Notes under the pieces: generated by a model
What the model saw: only the letters and a program-made list of their open reading frames with translations
The model's database searches: none
Told to the model about the DNA's origin: nothing
From: CAYGTK01 sp964352775
Lineage (GTDB): Bacteria > Bacteroidota > Bacteroidia > Chitinophagales > CAIOSU01
Direction: 5' to 3'
Length of the DNA stretch: 12,924 nt
Assembly (NCBI GenBank): GCA_964352775.1
Contig: CAYGTK010000121.1
Location: 1-12,924, forward strand
Made by a program: the position numbers and the translations under genes
Shown here: piece after piece, positions 1-6,474 of the stretch
How positions within the stretch are numbered: position 1 is the first letter of the stretch
Layout of the letters: every line of letters begins with the position of its first letter

Positions 1-54
1 GACATTTATGTGCCAGTAGATGTGCTGATCGAGCTGGATATGCTGCTCGATTAG
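1..54 (+). CDS. 3' end of an unidentified protein (partial)
   Basis: Frame 1 of the plus strand is open from the first base to a TAG at 52-54 and reads DIYVPVDVLIELDMLLD. Only 17 residues are visible, too few to assign a family. The tail is acidic and hydrophobic, as in a soluble protein's last strand and helix. Its stop overlaps the stop of the convergent methyltransferase gene (51-53 on the other strand), so the two transcription units meet with no room for a terminator. The reading is supported only by the open frame, sensible composition and the neat end-to-end overlap. A chance open frame of this length is possible. Confidence 0.45.
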   Translation, partial: DIYVPVDVLIELDMLLD

Positions 55-785
55 GCTTTCTGGGCATTTATTATCAGTCTATCGCTAGTGTTCTCGTCGT
101 ATTCCCCCAATTGGTAATCGCCAAACACGTCTTTTATTTCGAAACCTGTTTTACTAAATAGGTCTTTAAAATTGTCTAAGGTCAATGCTTCTACACGCTC
201 AGCAAATTGGTAGTCTTTTCCTTCAGCGGTAAAGCTTATCTCTTTAATAATGTAGCCATTATCATGTCGTCGCTTCAAGTGGAAGTCGATGTCTTTTACC
301 GTTTTGGTTTCTTCGGTAACTATGTTGGCTATTACCTTTTTAGCATTCAAAAAGTCGATAGTAAAGCATCCGCCAGGGCGTAATCCTTTATTCACTGCCT
401 TAAGGGTGCGGATATTATCAAGCGGGTGCTCAAAGTAACCGAAGCTGGTAAAGAAGTTGAAAATGAAATGGAAGTAGTTAATACGGAACAGCTTACGCAT
501 ATCGTGCTGAAAAAAGCTGAGGTGTGGGTTCTCCCATTTACTAGCCTCTTGTATGTTGTCATCCGAAATATCTACGCCTACTACGTCAAAGCCTTTGGTG
601 GCAAGGTATCGGGCATGTCGTCCGCTACCGCAAGCAAGGTCCATAATGTCGCTGCTTTCCTCCGGTTTCAAATGTTCTAATAGTCTATCTAAAAAAGCAT
701 GCGCCTCTGCTTCATCGCGCTGGTGATAGAGTACGCGCCAATAAGGCGAGTTGAACCAGCTTTCATACCAATCAGCTTCTTCCAT
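51..785 (-). CDS. class I SAM-dependent methyltransferase
   Basis: This is a probable cytoplasmic small-molecule or protein methyltransferase of the Rossmann-fold class I type; its substrate cannot be told from sequence. Using the ATG at 785 (244 aa), the SAM-binding glycine motif DLACGSGRHARYLA lies near residues 49-62. It is followed by the acidic end of strand 2 (VVGVDIS, about 68-74), a motif II/III-like stretch FHFIFNFFTSFGYFE, and a post-motif RPGGCFTIDF. The frame continues upstream to a GTG at 815, which would add ten residues (MAVINKPEHI). I prefer the ATG because related proteins usually begin just before a WxxxWFxSPYxxxLY stretch, here WYESWFNSPYWRVLY. No strong Shine-Dalgarno site decides the matter. 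It is divergent from glmM and convergent with the partial gene at the left edge. Confidence 0.88.
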   Translation of the reverse strand: MEEADWYESWFNSPYWRVLYHQRDEAEAHAFLDRLLEHLKPEESSDIMDLACGSGRHARYLATKGFDVVGVDISDDNIQEASKWENPHLSFFQHDMRKLFRINYFHFIFNFFTSFGYFEHPLDNIRTLKAVNKGLRPGGCFTIDFLNAKKVIANIVTEETKTVKDIDFHLKRRHDNGYIIKEISFTAEGKDYQFAERVEALTLDNFKDLFSKTGFEIKDVFGDYQLGEYDENTSDRLIINAQKA

Positions 786-835
786 AATGTGTTCAGGTTT
801 GTTTATAACCGCCACGGTTTGTTTAAATTAAGTTC

Positions 836-843
836 TAAATTTG
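836..843 (+). promoter_or_regulatory. Bacteroidota -7 element for glmM
   Basis: TAAATTTG fits the Bacteroidota -7 consensus TAnnTTTG exactly. It lies 19 bases before the glmM TTG start, so a transcript would begin around 848-850 with a very short leader. A TTTG at 818-821 is only 14 bases upstream, shorter than the usual spacing of about 19-21, so the -33 element is not convincing. Confidence 0.45.
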
Positions 844-848
844 CCGTC

Positions 849-856
849 CAAAATTA
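849..856 (-). promoter_or_regulatory. Bacteroidota -7 element for the methyltransferase gene
   Basis: Read on the minus strand, 856-849 is TAATTTTG, an exact match to TAnnTTTG. It faces the plus-strand -7 element at 836-843 across five bases. Transcription would start near 842-845 and give a leader of about 55-60 bases to the ATG at 785. No clear TTTG is seen at the expected -33 distance, which would fall inside glmM. Confidence 0.4.
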
Positions 857-862
857 GGGAAA

Positions 863-2257
863 TTGACACTGATAAGATCCATCTCAGGAATACGCGGAAC
901 GATAGGGGGAGAAGTAGGCGATAACCTTACTCCACCCGACGTGGTAAAGTTCACAGCTGCCTATGGCACTTGGCTGAAAAAGAACTCCAAAATTCGCAAG
1001 GTAATTATTGGTCGCGACGCTCGTATTTCGGGCGAAATGGTTAATCACCTAGTAACAGGAACCCTTTTGGGGCTTGGTTTAGAGGTGGTAGACCTAGGGT
1101 TGAGTACCACACCAACGGTAGAGATAGCAGTAGAGAAAGAGAAGGCCGCAGGTGGAATTATTATTACCGCCAGCCACAATCCTAAACAGTGGAATGCCCT
1201 TAAATTATTGAACGAAAAAGGAGAGTTTATTTCTGCAAAAGATGGCGAAGATGTGCTGCAAATTGCCGCCGACGAAAGCTACGACTTTGTAGAAGTGAAC
1301 AACTTAGGCAGCTACAGTCAACTAGATGGTTACATACAGAAGCATATTGATGCCGTATTGGCATTGCCTTTAGTAGATAAAGCAGCAGTAGCAAAAAAGA
1401 ACTTTAAAGTAGTGGTAGATGCTGTTAATTCCACAGGTGGAATAGCTGTGCCTGCTTTGCTTCGCGCCTTGGGTGTGGAAGATATAGTAGAGTTGTATTG
1501 CGACCCTACAGGCCACTTTCCGCATAATCCTGAGCCACTACGCGAGAACCTGAACGAGATATGCAACGAGGTGAAGAAACAGAATGCCGACCTAGGTATT
1601 GTGGTAGATCCTGATGTAGACCGTTTGGTATTTGTGAGTGATGACGGTGAGCTTTTTGGCGAAGAATATACTTTGGTAGCTATTGCTGATTATATCCTTC
1701 AACATAAGAAAGGTAACACCGTTTCTAACCTCTCTTCTACACGTGCATTACGCGATGTAACTCAAAAGCAAGGTGGCGAATACCACGCAGCAGCGGTAGG
1801 CGAGGTGAATGTGGTAGAAAAAATGAAAGCTGTTAAAGCAGTTATTGGTGGTGAAGGGAATGGTGGGGTTATTTACCCTGAATTACACTACGGTCGCGAT
1901 GCTTTGGTTGGAATAGGTTTGTTTTTAACGCATTTGGCGAAGAGCGGTAAACGCAGTTCGGGATTAAGGGCTACGTACCCAAACTACTTCATGTCGAAGA
2001 ACAAGATACAGTTGACGCCAGAGATAGACGTAGACTTAGTGCTTAAGGCCATTCACAAGAAGTATAAAAAAGAAGATGTTAGCACCATTGATGGGGTGAA
2101 GATAGATTTTGAAGACTACTGGGTGCACCTTCGTAAATCGAATACGGAGCCAATTATCCGTATCTATTCAGAAAGTAGCTCGGCAAGTACGGCCGACCAT
2201 ATCGCTAACCAGATCATGACCGATATAAAGGAGGTGGTGAACAATAACGGGAACTAG
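863..2257 (+). CDS. glmM: phosphoglucosamine mutase (GlmM-type phosphohexomutase)
   Basis: Predicted to convert glucosamine-6-phosphate to glucosamine-1-phosphate in the cytoplasm, feeding UDP-GlcNAc for peptidoglycan and lipid A. All four phosphohexomutase landmarks are visible in the 464 aa. The phosphoserine loop TASHNP is at 102-107 (Ser104), the Mg-binding loop DPDVDR at 249-254, the sugar-specificity loop GGEGNGG at 329-335, and the phosphate-binding loop RKSNTEPIIRIYSES begins near 424. The start is TTG at 863: an in-frame TAA at 836-838 leaves no ATG or GTG upstream, and MTLIRSISGIRGT is the expected N-terminus. AGGGA at 856-860 is an unusually close Shine-Dalgarno-like site. The cysteine desulfurase gene follows after one base, so the two are probably co-transcribed. 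A phosphomannomutase/phosphoglucomutase activity cannot be excluded, because the family is split mainly by substrate. Confidence 0.92.
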   Translation: MTLIRSISGIRGTIGGEVGDNLTPPDVVKFTAAYGTWLKKNSKIRKVIIGRDARISGEMVNHLVTGTLLGLGLEVVDLGLSTTPTVEIAVEKEKAAGGIIITASHNPKQWNALKLLNEKGEFISAKDGEDVLQIAADESYDFVEVNNLGSYSQLDGYIQKHIDAVLALPLVDKAAVAKKNFKVVVDAVNSTGGIAVPALLRALGVEDIVELYCDPTGHFPHNPEPLRENLNEICNEVKKQNADLGIVVDPDVDRLVFVSDDGELFGEEYTLVAIADYILQHKKGNTVSNLSSTRALRDVTQKQGGEYHAAAVGEVNVVEKMKAVKAVIGGEGNGGVIYPELHYGRDALVGIGLFLTHLAKSGKRSSGLRATYPNYFMSKNKIQLTPEIDVDLVLKAIHKKYKKEDVSTIDGVKIDFEDYWVHLRKSNTEPIIRIYSESSSASTADHIANQIMTDIKEVVNNNGN

Positions 2258-2258
2258 C

Positions 2259-3386
2259 ATGAGAGTATATTTCGACAATGCAGCCACAACAGCTTTAGAT
2301 AAAGATGTGTTGGCCGAAATGATGCCTTACCTAACCGAGAAATTCGGTAATCCTTCTTCCATACATGGCTTCGGTCGCGAAACCAAAGCAGCGGTAGAAA
2401 AAGCCCGTAAAACAATTGCTGACCTTCTGACTGCCAGCACAGCCGAGATATTCTTCACCAGTGGTGGAACAGAATCAGCAAATACTATTTTCAGTTGTCT
2501 GATTGGTGGTGGGCGAATTAAAGAAGTTATTACCAGTAAGATAGAGCATCACTGCAATCTGCATCCACTTCAAGCCTACGAAAAGAAGGGCTTAGTGAAA
2601 TTGCACTACGTAGAGCTAGATGGCAAAGGCTGTGTGAATTACAACCATTTAGAAGAATTACTAAAGGCTACAGAAGGAGAGACCCTAGTAGCTTTGATGC
2701 ACGCCAATAACGAAATAGGAAACCTACTAGACATTAATAAGGTAGGAGATCTATGCGAAGAGTACAAAGCCTTATTCTTTTGTGATACCGTACAAACAGT
2801 GGCGCATTATCCTATAGATGTACAAAAACTGAAAGCCCACTTCATTACTGCCGCAGGTCACAAATTCCATGGCCCAAAAGGTGTTGGGATACTCTATATT
2901 GATTCTGATGTTAAGATCCATCCGTTTATTCAAGGTGGAGCGCAAGAGCGCAACATGCGCGCAGGTACAGAGAATATCTACGGTATTGTAGGAATGGCTG
3001 CCGCAATGAAAATGGCTTACGATAACTTAGATGCCGACCGCCAACACATTGACGGTCTTAAGAACTACATGTGGGAGCAACTAGAGACCAACATAAAAGG
3101 CATTGAGCGAAATGGAGATGCAGACAACTCGCTATTCACCGTGCTCAACGTATGTTTCCCACCTCACGAGAAAAGTTCGTTCTTACTATTTAACCTTGAT
3201 ATAAACGGTGTAGCCGTGTCAGCAGGAAGTGCCTGTTCATCAGGTTCTGATGCAGGTAGCCATGTGTTGACTGAACTAAACATTGATCCTTCTCGTACCT
3301 CGATCCGATTCAGCTTCTGCAAGCACAATACTAAGAAAGAGGTGGATTTTGTTATTGGTAAGTTGGTGGAGTTGTTTGCCAAGTAG
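2259..3386 (+). CDS. cysteine desulfurase (NifS/IscS family, class V aminotransferase fold)
   Basis: A PLP enzyme that takes sulfur from L-cysteine as an enzyme persulfide, leaving alanine, for Fe-S cluster assembly or thio-modification. In the 375 aa one sees the N-terminal YFDNAATT (4-11), the cofactor-contact motif TSGGTESAN (67-75), HANNEIG (148-154), the PLP lysine in AAGHKFHGPKG (Lys202), RAGTEN (234-239), and the catalytic cysteine in SAGSACSSGS (Cys326). The short SxxSACSSGS loop points to the NifS/IscS-like group rather than SufS. The ATG is one base after the glmM stop, indicating translational coupling. No iscU, sufU or sufE-like partner is in the window, so the acceptor is unknown. 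The two-[4Fe-4S] ferredoxin at 6475 is a possible indirect client, but only by inference. Confidence 0.93.
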   Translation: MRVYFDNAATTALDKDVLAEMMPYLTEKFGNPSSIHGFGRETKAAVEKARKTIADLLTASTAEIFFTSGGTESANTIFSCLIGGGRIKEVITSKIEHHCNLHPLQAYEKKGLVKLHYVELDGKGCVNYNHLEELLKATEGETLVALMHANNEIGNLLDINKVGDLCEEYKALFFCDTVQTVAHYPIDVQKLKAHFITAAGHKFHGPKGVGILYIDSDVKIHPFIQGGAQERNMRAGTENIYGIVGMAAAMKMAYDNLDADRQHIDGLKNYMWEQLETNIKGIERNGDADNSLFTVLNVCFPPHEKSSFLLFNLDINGVAVSAGSACSSGSDAGSHVLTELNIDPSRTSIRFSFCKHNTKKEVDFVIGKLVELFAK

Positions 3387-3455
3387 GGCTAGCTTTTAAA
3401 CATAAACATCCTCTTTTCGTTGATTTTTTGTGTTCTGCTAACTAAATATAAGGTC

Positions 3456-3824
3456 ATGCGCAGCTTATTCTTATTGCCAGTAGTGGCACTTCTTTTTTCT
3501 TTTACGGTTGACAAGGAGGATAATATTCGGATCATTCCTGTTGGGAAGCAATTTGAAATAGGGCGAAGCAGCGATAAACAATTTGAGGTTACTGTCACAA
3601 ACAAGTCGGATATAACGGTATGGTTGGTCGCAAAAGCCAAAGACGGTTCTAAGAGTATACCAACCCAAGTCCCATCTAAAAAAAAGGCCACAGTAGAGCT
3701 CACAGAAAAGCAATATCTGGTAGTTCAAAACCGCGGTGAGGTAGAAGCGAAGGTTAAGTTTTTAATTATTCCAGGAGTAGATGGTATGAGCTTTGAAATG
3801 TTGGAAGAACTTGGGGAGTTATAG
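3456..3824 (+). CDS. small exported hypothetical protein
   Basis: I do not recognise a named family. From the ATG at 3456 the product is 122 aa, beginning MRSLFLLPVVALLFSFT, a compact Sec-type signal peptide. The remainder is rich in alternating hydrophobic and polar strands (FEVTVTNKSDITVWLVAKA, ATVELTEKQYLVVQN, AKVKFLIIPG), suggesting a small beta-sandwich located in the periplasm or on the surface. An in-frame ATG at 3420 would add twelve residues (MIFCVLLTKYKV) ahead of the signal peptide. I reject it because the signal peptide then starts late, and the downstream ATG has AAGG at 3450-3453. There is no cysteine for lipid attachment. It sits 69 bases after the desulfurase and ends two bases from the stop of the convergent gene at 3827. 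Confidence 0.72.
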   Translation: MRSLFLLPVVALLFSFTVDKEDNIRIIPVGKQFEIGRSSDKQFEVTVTNKSDITVWLVAKAKDGSKSIPTQVPSKKKATVELTEKQYLVVQNRGEVEAKVKFLIIPGVDGMSFEMLEELGEL

Positions 3825-3826
3825 GA

Positions 3827-4504
3827 CTAGCCTACCATGTTTAATACAGCTTCACTGAATACATAAAAGCAGAAACTTATAGGGAAGGTAAAGCAACTGA
3901 TAGTAAAGATCAGACCGCCCTGTTTTTGACCTTTTTCTGTGAATAAATTCACCTTATCGCCATTAGGTAGCGTGCGCTTTCCATTCTGTAAGTGGTAACC
4001 GATAAATATTCCCAAAAGCCCACCTAAAAAGGCACATAGGTAACCCCAAGTTATAAAGGTAGATTCACTATCGTCCGTTTTTGAGAGTTCTTCAATCCGT
4101 TTCTTTTTTAGCGATTGCTGTAAATCTTTACTAACAACTTCCCCTCGCGATAGCAGTACTTGCTTGGCTAGTGTTACATCAAAAGCACTCCATTCGTCAG
4201 CTTTTTGTAGTACCTCATACAATTCTTGGTTGGTGAACTCATACAGGTAATGATCTTCACCCACCGCAGCTATATCTGCTTCAGCTAGCTCCTCTTGAAG
4301 CTTTCGGGCTCTTTCAAAATCATCCTTGTGTACATTTAGTACTACTTCATTTAACATGGTGTTGTTAGACATGGTCACATCAAATGCAGGTGAATTATCT
4401 AGCAACTCAAAGTTGATATTGGCTTCGCGAAAAGCCACAACTAATTCCTTTGCAACTTCTGCCTCGGGGTATCTTTCAAATATTATGTACTGTTCTTGGC
4501 TCAT
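3827..4504 (-). CDS. DUF2007-like membrane protein
   Basis: Function unknown. The 225-aa product has three parts. Residues 1-75 resemble the DUF2007 'putative signal transducing' fold, with a ferredoxin-like alternation: YIIFERYPEAEVAKELV, an INFELLDN strand, and a VHKDDFERARKLQEEL helix. The middle part (85-140) contains HYLYEFTNQELYEVLQKADEWS followed by a charged helix KKKRIEEL. The C-terminal part has two membrane helices (about 151-171, with a glycine-rich AFLGGLLGIFIGYHL, and 197-221) joined by a short polar loop. From memory, Bacteroidota genomes carry similar proteins of this layout, usually labelled hypothetical. It lies 21 bases downstream of the 77-aa membrane protein gene and is the last gene of the minus-strand run. 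Hand-counted GC for a 180-base sample is about 38%. Confidence 0.75.
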   Translation of the reverse strand: MSQEQYIIFERYPEAEVAKELVVAFREANINFELLDNSPAFDVTMSNNTMLNEVVLNVHKDDFERARKLQEELAEADIAAVGEDHYLYEFTNQELYEVLQKADEWSAFDVTLAKQVLLSRGEVVSKDLQQSLKKKRIEELSKTDDSESTFITWGYLCAFLGGLLGIFIGYHLQNGKRTLPNGDKVNLFTEKGQKQGGLIFTISCFTFPISFCFYVFSEAVLNMVG

Positions 4505-4525
4505 TTTCTTAGCATTATTGAACTG

Positions 4526-4759
4526 TTAGAATAACTCAGTAAGTCGGTATACACCGAAGGTCATTAAAGCTATGCCGATGGCCAAACCCAAAATGGAGCT
4601 AAGGAAATTATCGATCTTCCAAATATCTCCGAGAACAGATCTCAATGACCTATCCTTTTTTTCTGGTTCAGTAGCCCATTTCATTTTACTGTAAGACATT
4701 AATAGAATAAACAAGCCTAATAAGAAAGGCATTACGTTACGTATGAGTATTTCTTCCAT
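4526..4759 (-). CDS. small two-helix membrane protein
   Basis: The 77-aa product is not recognised. It has two hydrophobic segments: NVMPFLLGLFILLMSYS (about 8-24) and ILGLAIGIALMTFGVYRL (about 56-73). Between them is a charged loop, KMKWATEPEKKDRSLRSVLGDIWKIDN. The layout is that of a small inner-membrane protein with both ends on the same side. It lies between the SUKH-like gene and the DUF2007-like gene in a compact minus-strand run, 18 bases after the end of the read-on frame of the SUKH gene and 21 bases before the next gene, so co-transcription is likely. GC in the sampled part is about 37%, as in its downstream neighbour. Because two membrane proteins sit together here, they may act together, but no motif shows this. 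Confidence 0.68.
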   Translation of the reverse strand: MEEILIRNVMPFLLGLFILLMSYSKMKWATEPEKKDRSLRSVLGDIWKIDNFLSSILGLAIGIALMTFGVYRLTELF

Positions 4760-4777
4760 TCAATAGTTAGTTTTCTA

Positions 4778-4894
4778 TTAATTACTTTTTGAAGGGTCAT
4801 CTTTAGGAAGCTGTTGTAGATGTACCATGTGTTCGAACATCGCTAAAGTGCTATCGTACATTAAATCTAGTTGAACTTCGTCATTGTAAAGATC
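4778..4894 (-). pseudogene. severed C-terminal tail of the SUKH/SMI1-like gene
   Basis: Immediately past the TAG that ends the SUKH gene (4895-4897) the same frame stays open for 38 codons to a TAA at 4778-4780. It reads DLYNDEVQLDLMYDSTLAMF followed by EHMVHLQQLPKDDPSKSN. SMI1/KNR4 proteins commonly go on past the PIxxIDH strand with a strand and an amphipathic helix of this style (YDSxxxMFExM), so this looks like the native C-terminus cut off by a nonsense change. The join IDH-stop-DL suggests that the TAG replaced a sense codon such as GAG (SMI1 proteins often have IDHE there); this is inference. The stretch has no start codon of its own near its beginning and explains the otherwise empty gap upstream of the 77-aa gene. 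Confidence 0.6.
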
Positions 4895-5380
4895 CTAATG
4901 GTCTATCATTATTATTGGGCAGTCTCTTTTTTTAGCATTCCAATTGTTTGTATCAAAACACATGATGCCCCAATCTTGATAATTACCAAAAATTAAATAT
5001 CCCCTTTTTATAAGAACATCAGGTTCCCACGAGTTGTAGTACTTATCTATTAGCGTATGCTCCCACGTATCACTTGCATGCCTAAAAAATGTAATATAAT
5101 TTACACTATCATTTAGCTCATAGAAGTGCCTATATTTCAATAGTTCTCGATAGTATATTGGGTATAAAAGGCCAATTCTAGTTTCTAATCTATCAAGATC
5201 TTTGTCCTTAACAGTACTAGTGGGTGCTTTCCATGGTCTATACTCTCCACCATTATATCTGGCTTCATCAAACATATCCTCAGGCATCTCCTTAGTTGGT
5301 AACTGCATAAAACCATGCTCATCTAACCATTTAAGAGAATTATCTACATACTGCTTGACTACTTCTGTTATTGTATTCAT
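4895..5380 (-). CDS. SMI1/KNR4 (SUKH) family protein, truncated by in-frame TAG
   Basis: The 161-aa product carries the SUKH-fold core. An N-terminal helix (1-24) is followed by WKAPTSTVKDKDLDRLETRIG (50-70), the YPIYYRELLKYRHFYEL stretch (73-89), a strand pair around FFRHASDTW (98-106), and GYLIFGNYQDWGIMCFDTNN (127-146) leading to DCPIIMIDH at the end. SUKH proteins are known mainly as immunity proteins against polymorphic toxins in bacteria, with other regulatory roles in yeast. No toxin gene is visible beside this one. The ATG at 5380 follows the acyl-CoA reductase stop by one base. The reading frame stops at TAG 4895-4897 but continues for 38 family-like codons, so the protein is probably shortened by about 39 residues. 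GC is about 34% by hand count, well below the reductase, in keeping with a later acquisition. Confidence 0.82.
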   Translation of the reverse strand: MNTITEVVKQYVDNSLKWLDEHGFMQLPTKEMPEDMFDEARYNGGEYRPWKAPTSTVKDKDLDRLETRIGLLYPIYYRELLKYRHFYELNDSVNYITFFRHASDTWEHTLIDKYYNSWEPDVLIKRGYLIFGNYQDWGIMCFDTNNWNAKKRDCPIIMIDH

Positions 5381-5381
5381 T

Positions 5382-6395
5382 TTATTCCAACCCCATCAAA
5401 AACTCCATCACATCCACCTTATCCGCATAGTCCCAAAGCTGCGGGCGTTGGCTTTGGCCAAAAGGTAGGGTACCTTCACGTTCGCTAGCTACCACCACTT
5501 GCAAGGCAGCGTGATTATCTATCAGGTAGTTAGCAATATCATCCTCGCTATTGTAACTAGTATAGTAAAGGGTAGATATAGGGCTTTGTAGCTGACTATT
5601 TTCCGTAAGCATTACAAAATCGCTAGCTAGGTGAAGGGTGTTGTTCAGCAGTAGCAGCGTACGCTGGTAATCGTAGTTGTTCTTGTATTTGTTGTGGTCC
5701 ATTGTTGAGGCATATACTTCCCATGAATCAAGTAGTGGGGTTAGGTCATAACCCTGCGGTACTAATAAATGACTCACATTTCTACATCCCAAACCAAAGT
5801 ACTGGAACACATCTTGCCCAAGAGCATGCATTTCTTCTTTTGATTCATTACCAGTTAATATAGCCAACGAGTTGCGCTGCTTGCGAATAATGTTGGGGTA
5901 CTTACCAAAGTAATGTTCAAAGTAGCGGGCGGTGTTATTCCCGCCTGTAGCTATAATGGCATCAAAGCCTTTCAGTTGCTCGGCTATAGCAATGTTGGCT
6001 GCTAGTTCAGGGGCTAGCTCTTCTAGCTTGGCCAATAGAGCCTTAGTAAGTAGGGTATCTTTATGGCTTAACTTCAATAGGGCCTTATTCCCACTCATCA
6101 GCACACTCAATAGGTCATGAAAGCCTACCAAAGGTAGGTTGCCCGCCATTACTAAGCCTATCGTTTTTGGTGCTTTGGATTCATTAAAGTCGTACTTAGC
6201 TATCCACTCGTTAAGCTTTTCCGGAGCCAACATATCCTCCGCTATGGCTGATAATGCCAGTCTACTATTCTCAATTGTAAACCACGGATTGTGATAGGCC
6301 GCCTGTTGAATAGTGTCATCTAATTCTTCATCGCGATGGTGCAACCAGTCGCCTAATTGTACCAATGCTGCTATCCTATCTTCAACATGCCTCAT
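5382..6395 (-). CDS. acyl-CoA reductase (LuxC-like, PF05893 type)
   Basis: Predicted NAD(P)H-dependent reduction of an activated fatty acyl group to an aldehyde, by homology to LuxC of the luciferase fatty-acid reductase; the substrate in Bacteroidota is not established. The 337 aa belong to the aldehyde-dehydrogenase-like superfamily. The nucleotide-binding region is TIGLVMAGNLPLVGFHDLL (78-96) with NKALLKLS (103-110). The stretch DAIIATGGNNTARYFEHYF (145-163) is typical. The likely catalytic cysteine is Cys204 in YFGLGCRNVSHLLVP. A conserved-looking NKYKNNYDYQRTLLLLNN follows at 235-252. The ATG at 6395 leads directly into MRHVEDRIAALVQLGDWL, a normal start for this group. It is divergent from the ferredoxin gene at 6475, an arrangement I recall from many Bacteroidota. 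Its stop is one base from the SUKH start, so that gene may ride on this promoter. Confidence 0.88.
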   Translation of the reverse strand: MRHVEDRIAALVQLGDWLHHRDEELDDTIQQAAYHNPWFTIENSRLALSAIAEDMLAPEKLNEWIAKYDFNESKAPKTIGLVMAGNLPLVGFHDLLSVLMSGNKALLKLSHKDTLLTKALLAKLEELAPELAANIAIAEQLKGFDAIIATGGNNTARYFEHYFGKYPNIIRKQRNSLAILTGNESKEEMHALGQDVFQYFGLGCRNVSHLLVPQGYDLTPLLDSWEVYASTMDHNKYKNNYDYQRTLLLLNNTLHLASDFVMLTENSQLQSPISTLYYTSYNSEDDIANYLIDNHAALQVVVASEREGTLPFGQSQRPQLWDYADKVDVMEFLMGLE

Positions 6396-6410
6396 GGGTG
6401 TGGGTATTCT

Positions 6411-6443
6411 TTTGGCTTATGAACTTTCTGTGCCTTAACTTTG
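6411..6443 (+). promoter_or_regulatory. Bacteroidota promoter for the ferredoxin gene
   Basis: TTTG at 6411-6414 and TAACTTTG at 6436-6443 match the Bacteroidota -33 and -7 elements with a 21-base spacer, inside the accepted range. Transcription would begin near 6447-6450, leaving a leader of about 25 bases. AAGGGA at 6461-6466 is a Shine-Dalgarno-like site eight bases before the ATG at 6475. Confidence 0.62.
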
Positions 6444-6453
6444 TAGCTACAAA
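6440..6453. repeat. 14-bp perfect palindrome between the divergent -7 elements
   Basis: TTTGTAGCTACAAA is identical to its own reverse complement. Its left arm forms the end of the plus-strand -7 element (6436-6443), and its right arm overlaps the minus-strand -7 element (6450-6457). It could be an operator for a dimeric regulator, or simply result from two facing TAnnTTTG boxes. Confidence 0.5.
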
Positions 6454-6457
6454 AGTA
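6450..6457 (-). promoter_or_regulatory. Bacteroidota -7 element for the acyl-CoA reductase gene
   Basis: Read on the minus strand, 6457-6450 is TACTTTTG, an exact TAnnTTTG match. Transcription would start near 6443-6446 with a leader of about 50 bases to the ATG at 6395. A -33 TTTG is not evident at the expected distance, which falls in the first codons of the ferredoxin gene. Confidence 0.45.
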
Positions 6458-6474
6458 ATAAAGGGAATAGTACT

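Noticed and set aside
426..680. 84-aa plus-strand open frame inside the methyltransferase gene
   Set aside because: It is the reverse-strand shadow of a clear methyltransferase coding region and has no family features.
3387..3455. Promoter or terminator between the desulfurase and the 122-aa gene
   Set aside because: No TAnnTTTG box at a sensible place and no stable hairpin were found; TTTTTTG at 3424-3430 lacks a partner element.
4895..4897. TAG as a recoded sense codon (pyrrolysine-like or reassigned amber)
   Set aside because: TAG is the normal terminal stop of glmM, the desulfurase, the 122-aa gene and the 225-aa gene in this window. No recoding tRNA or element is visible.
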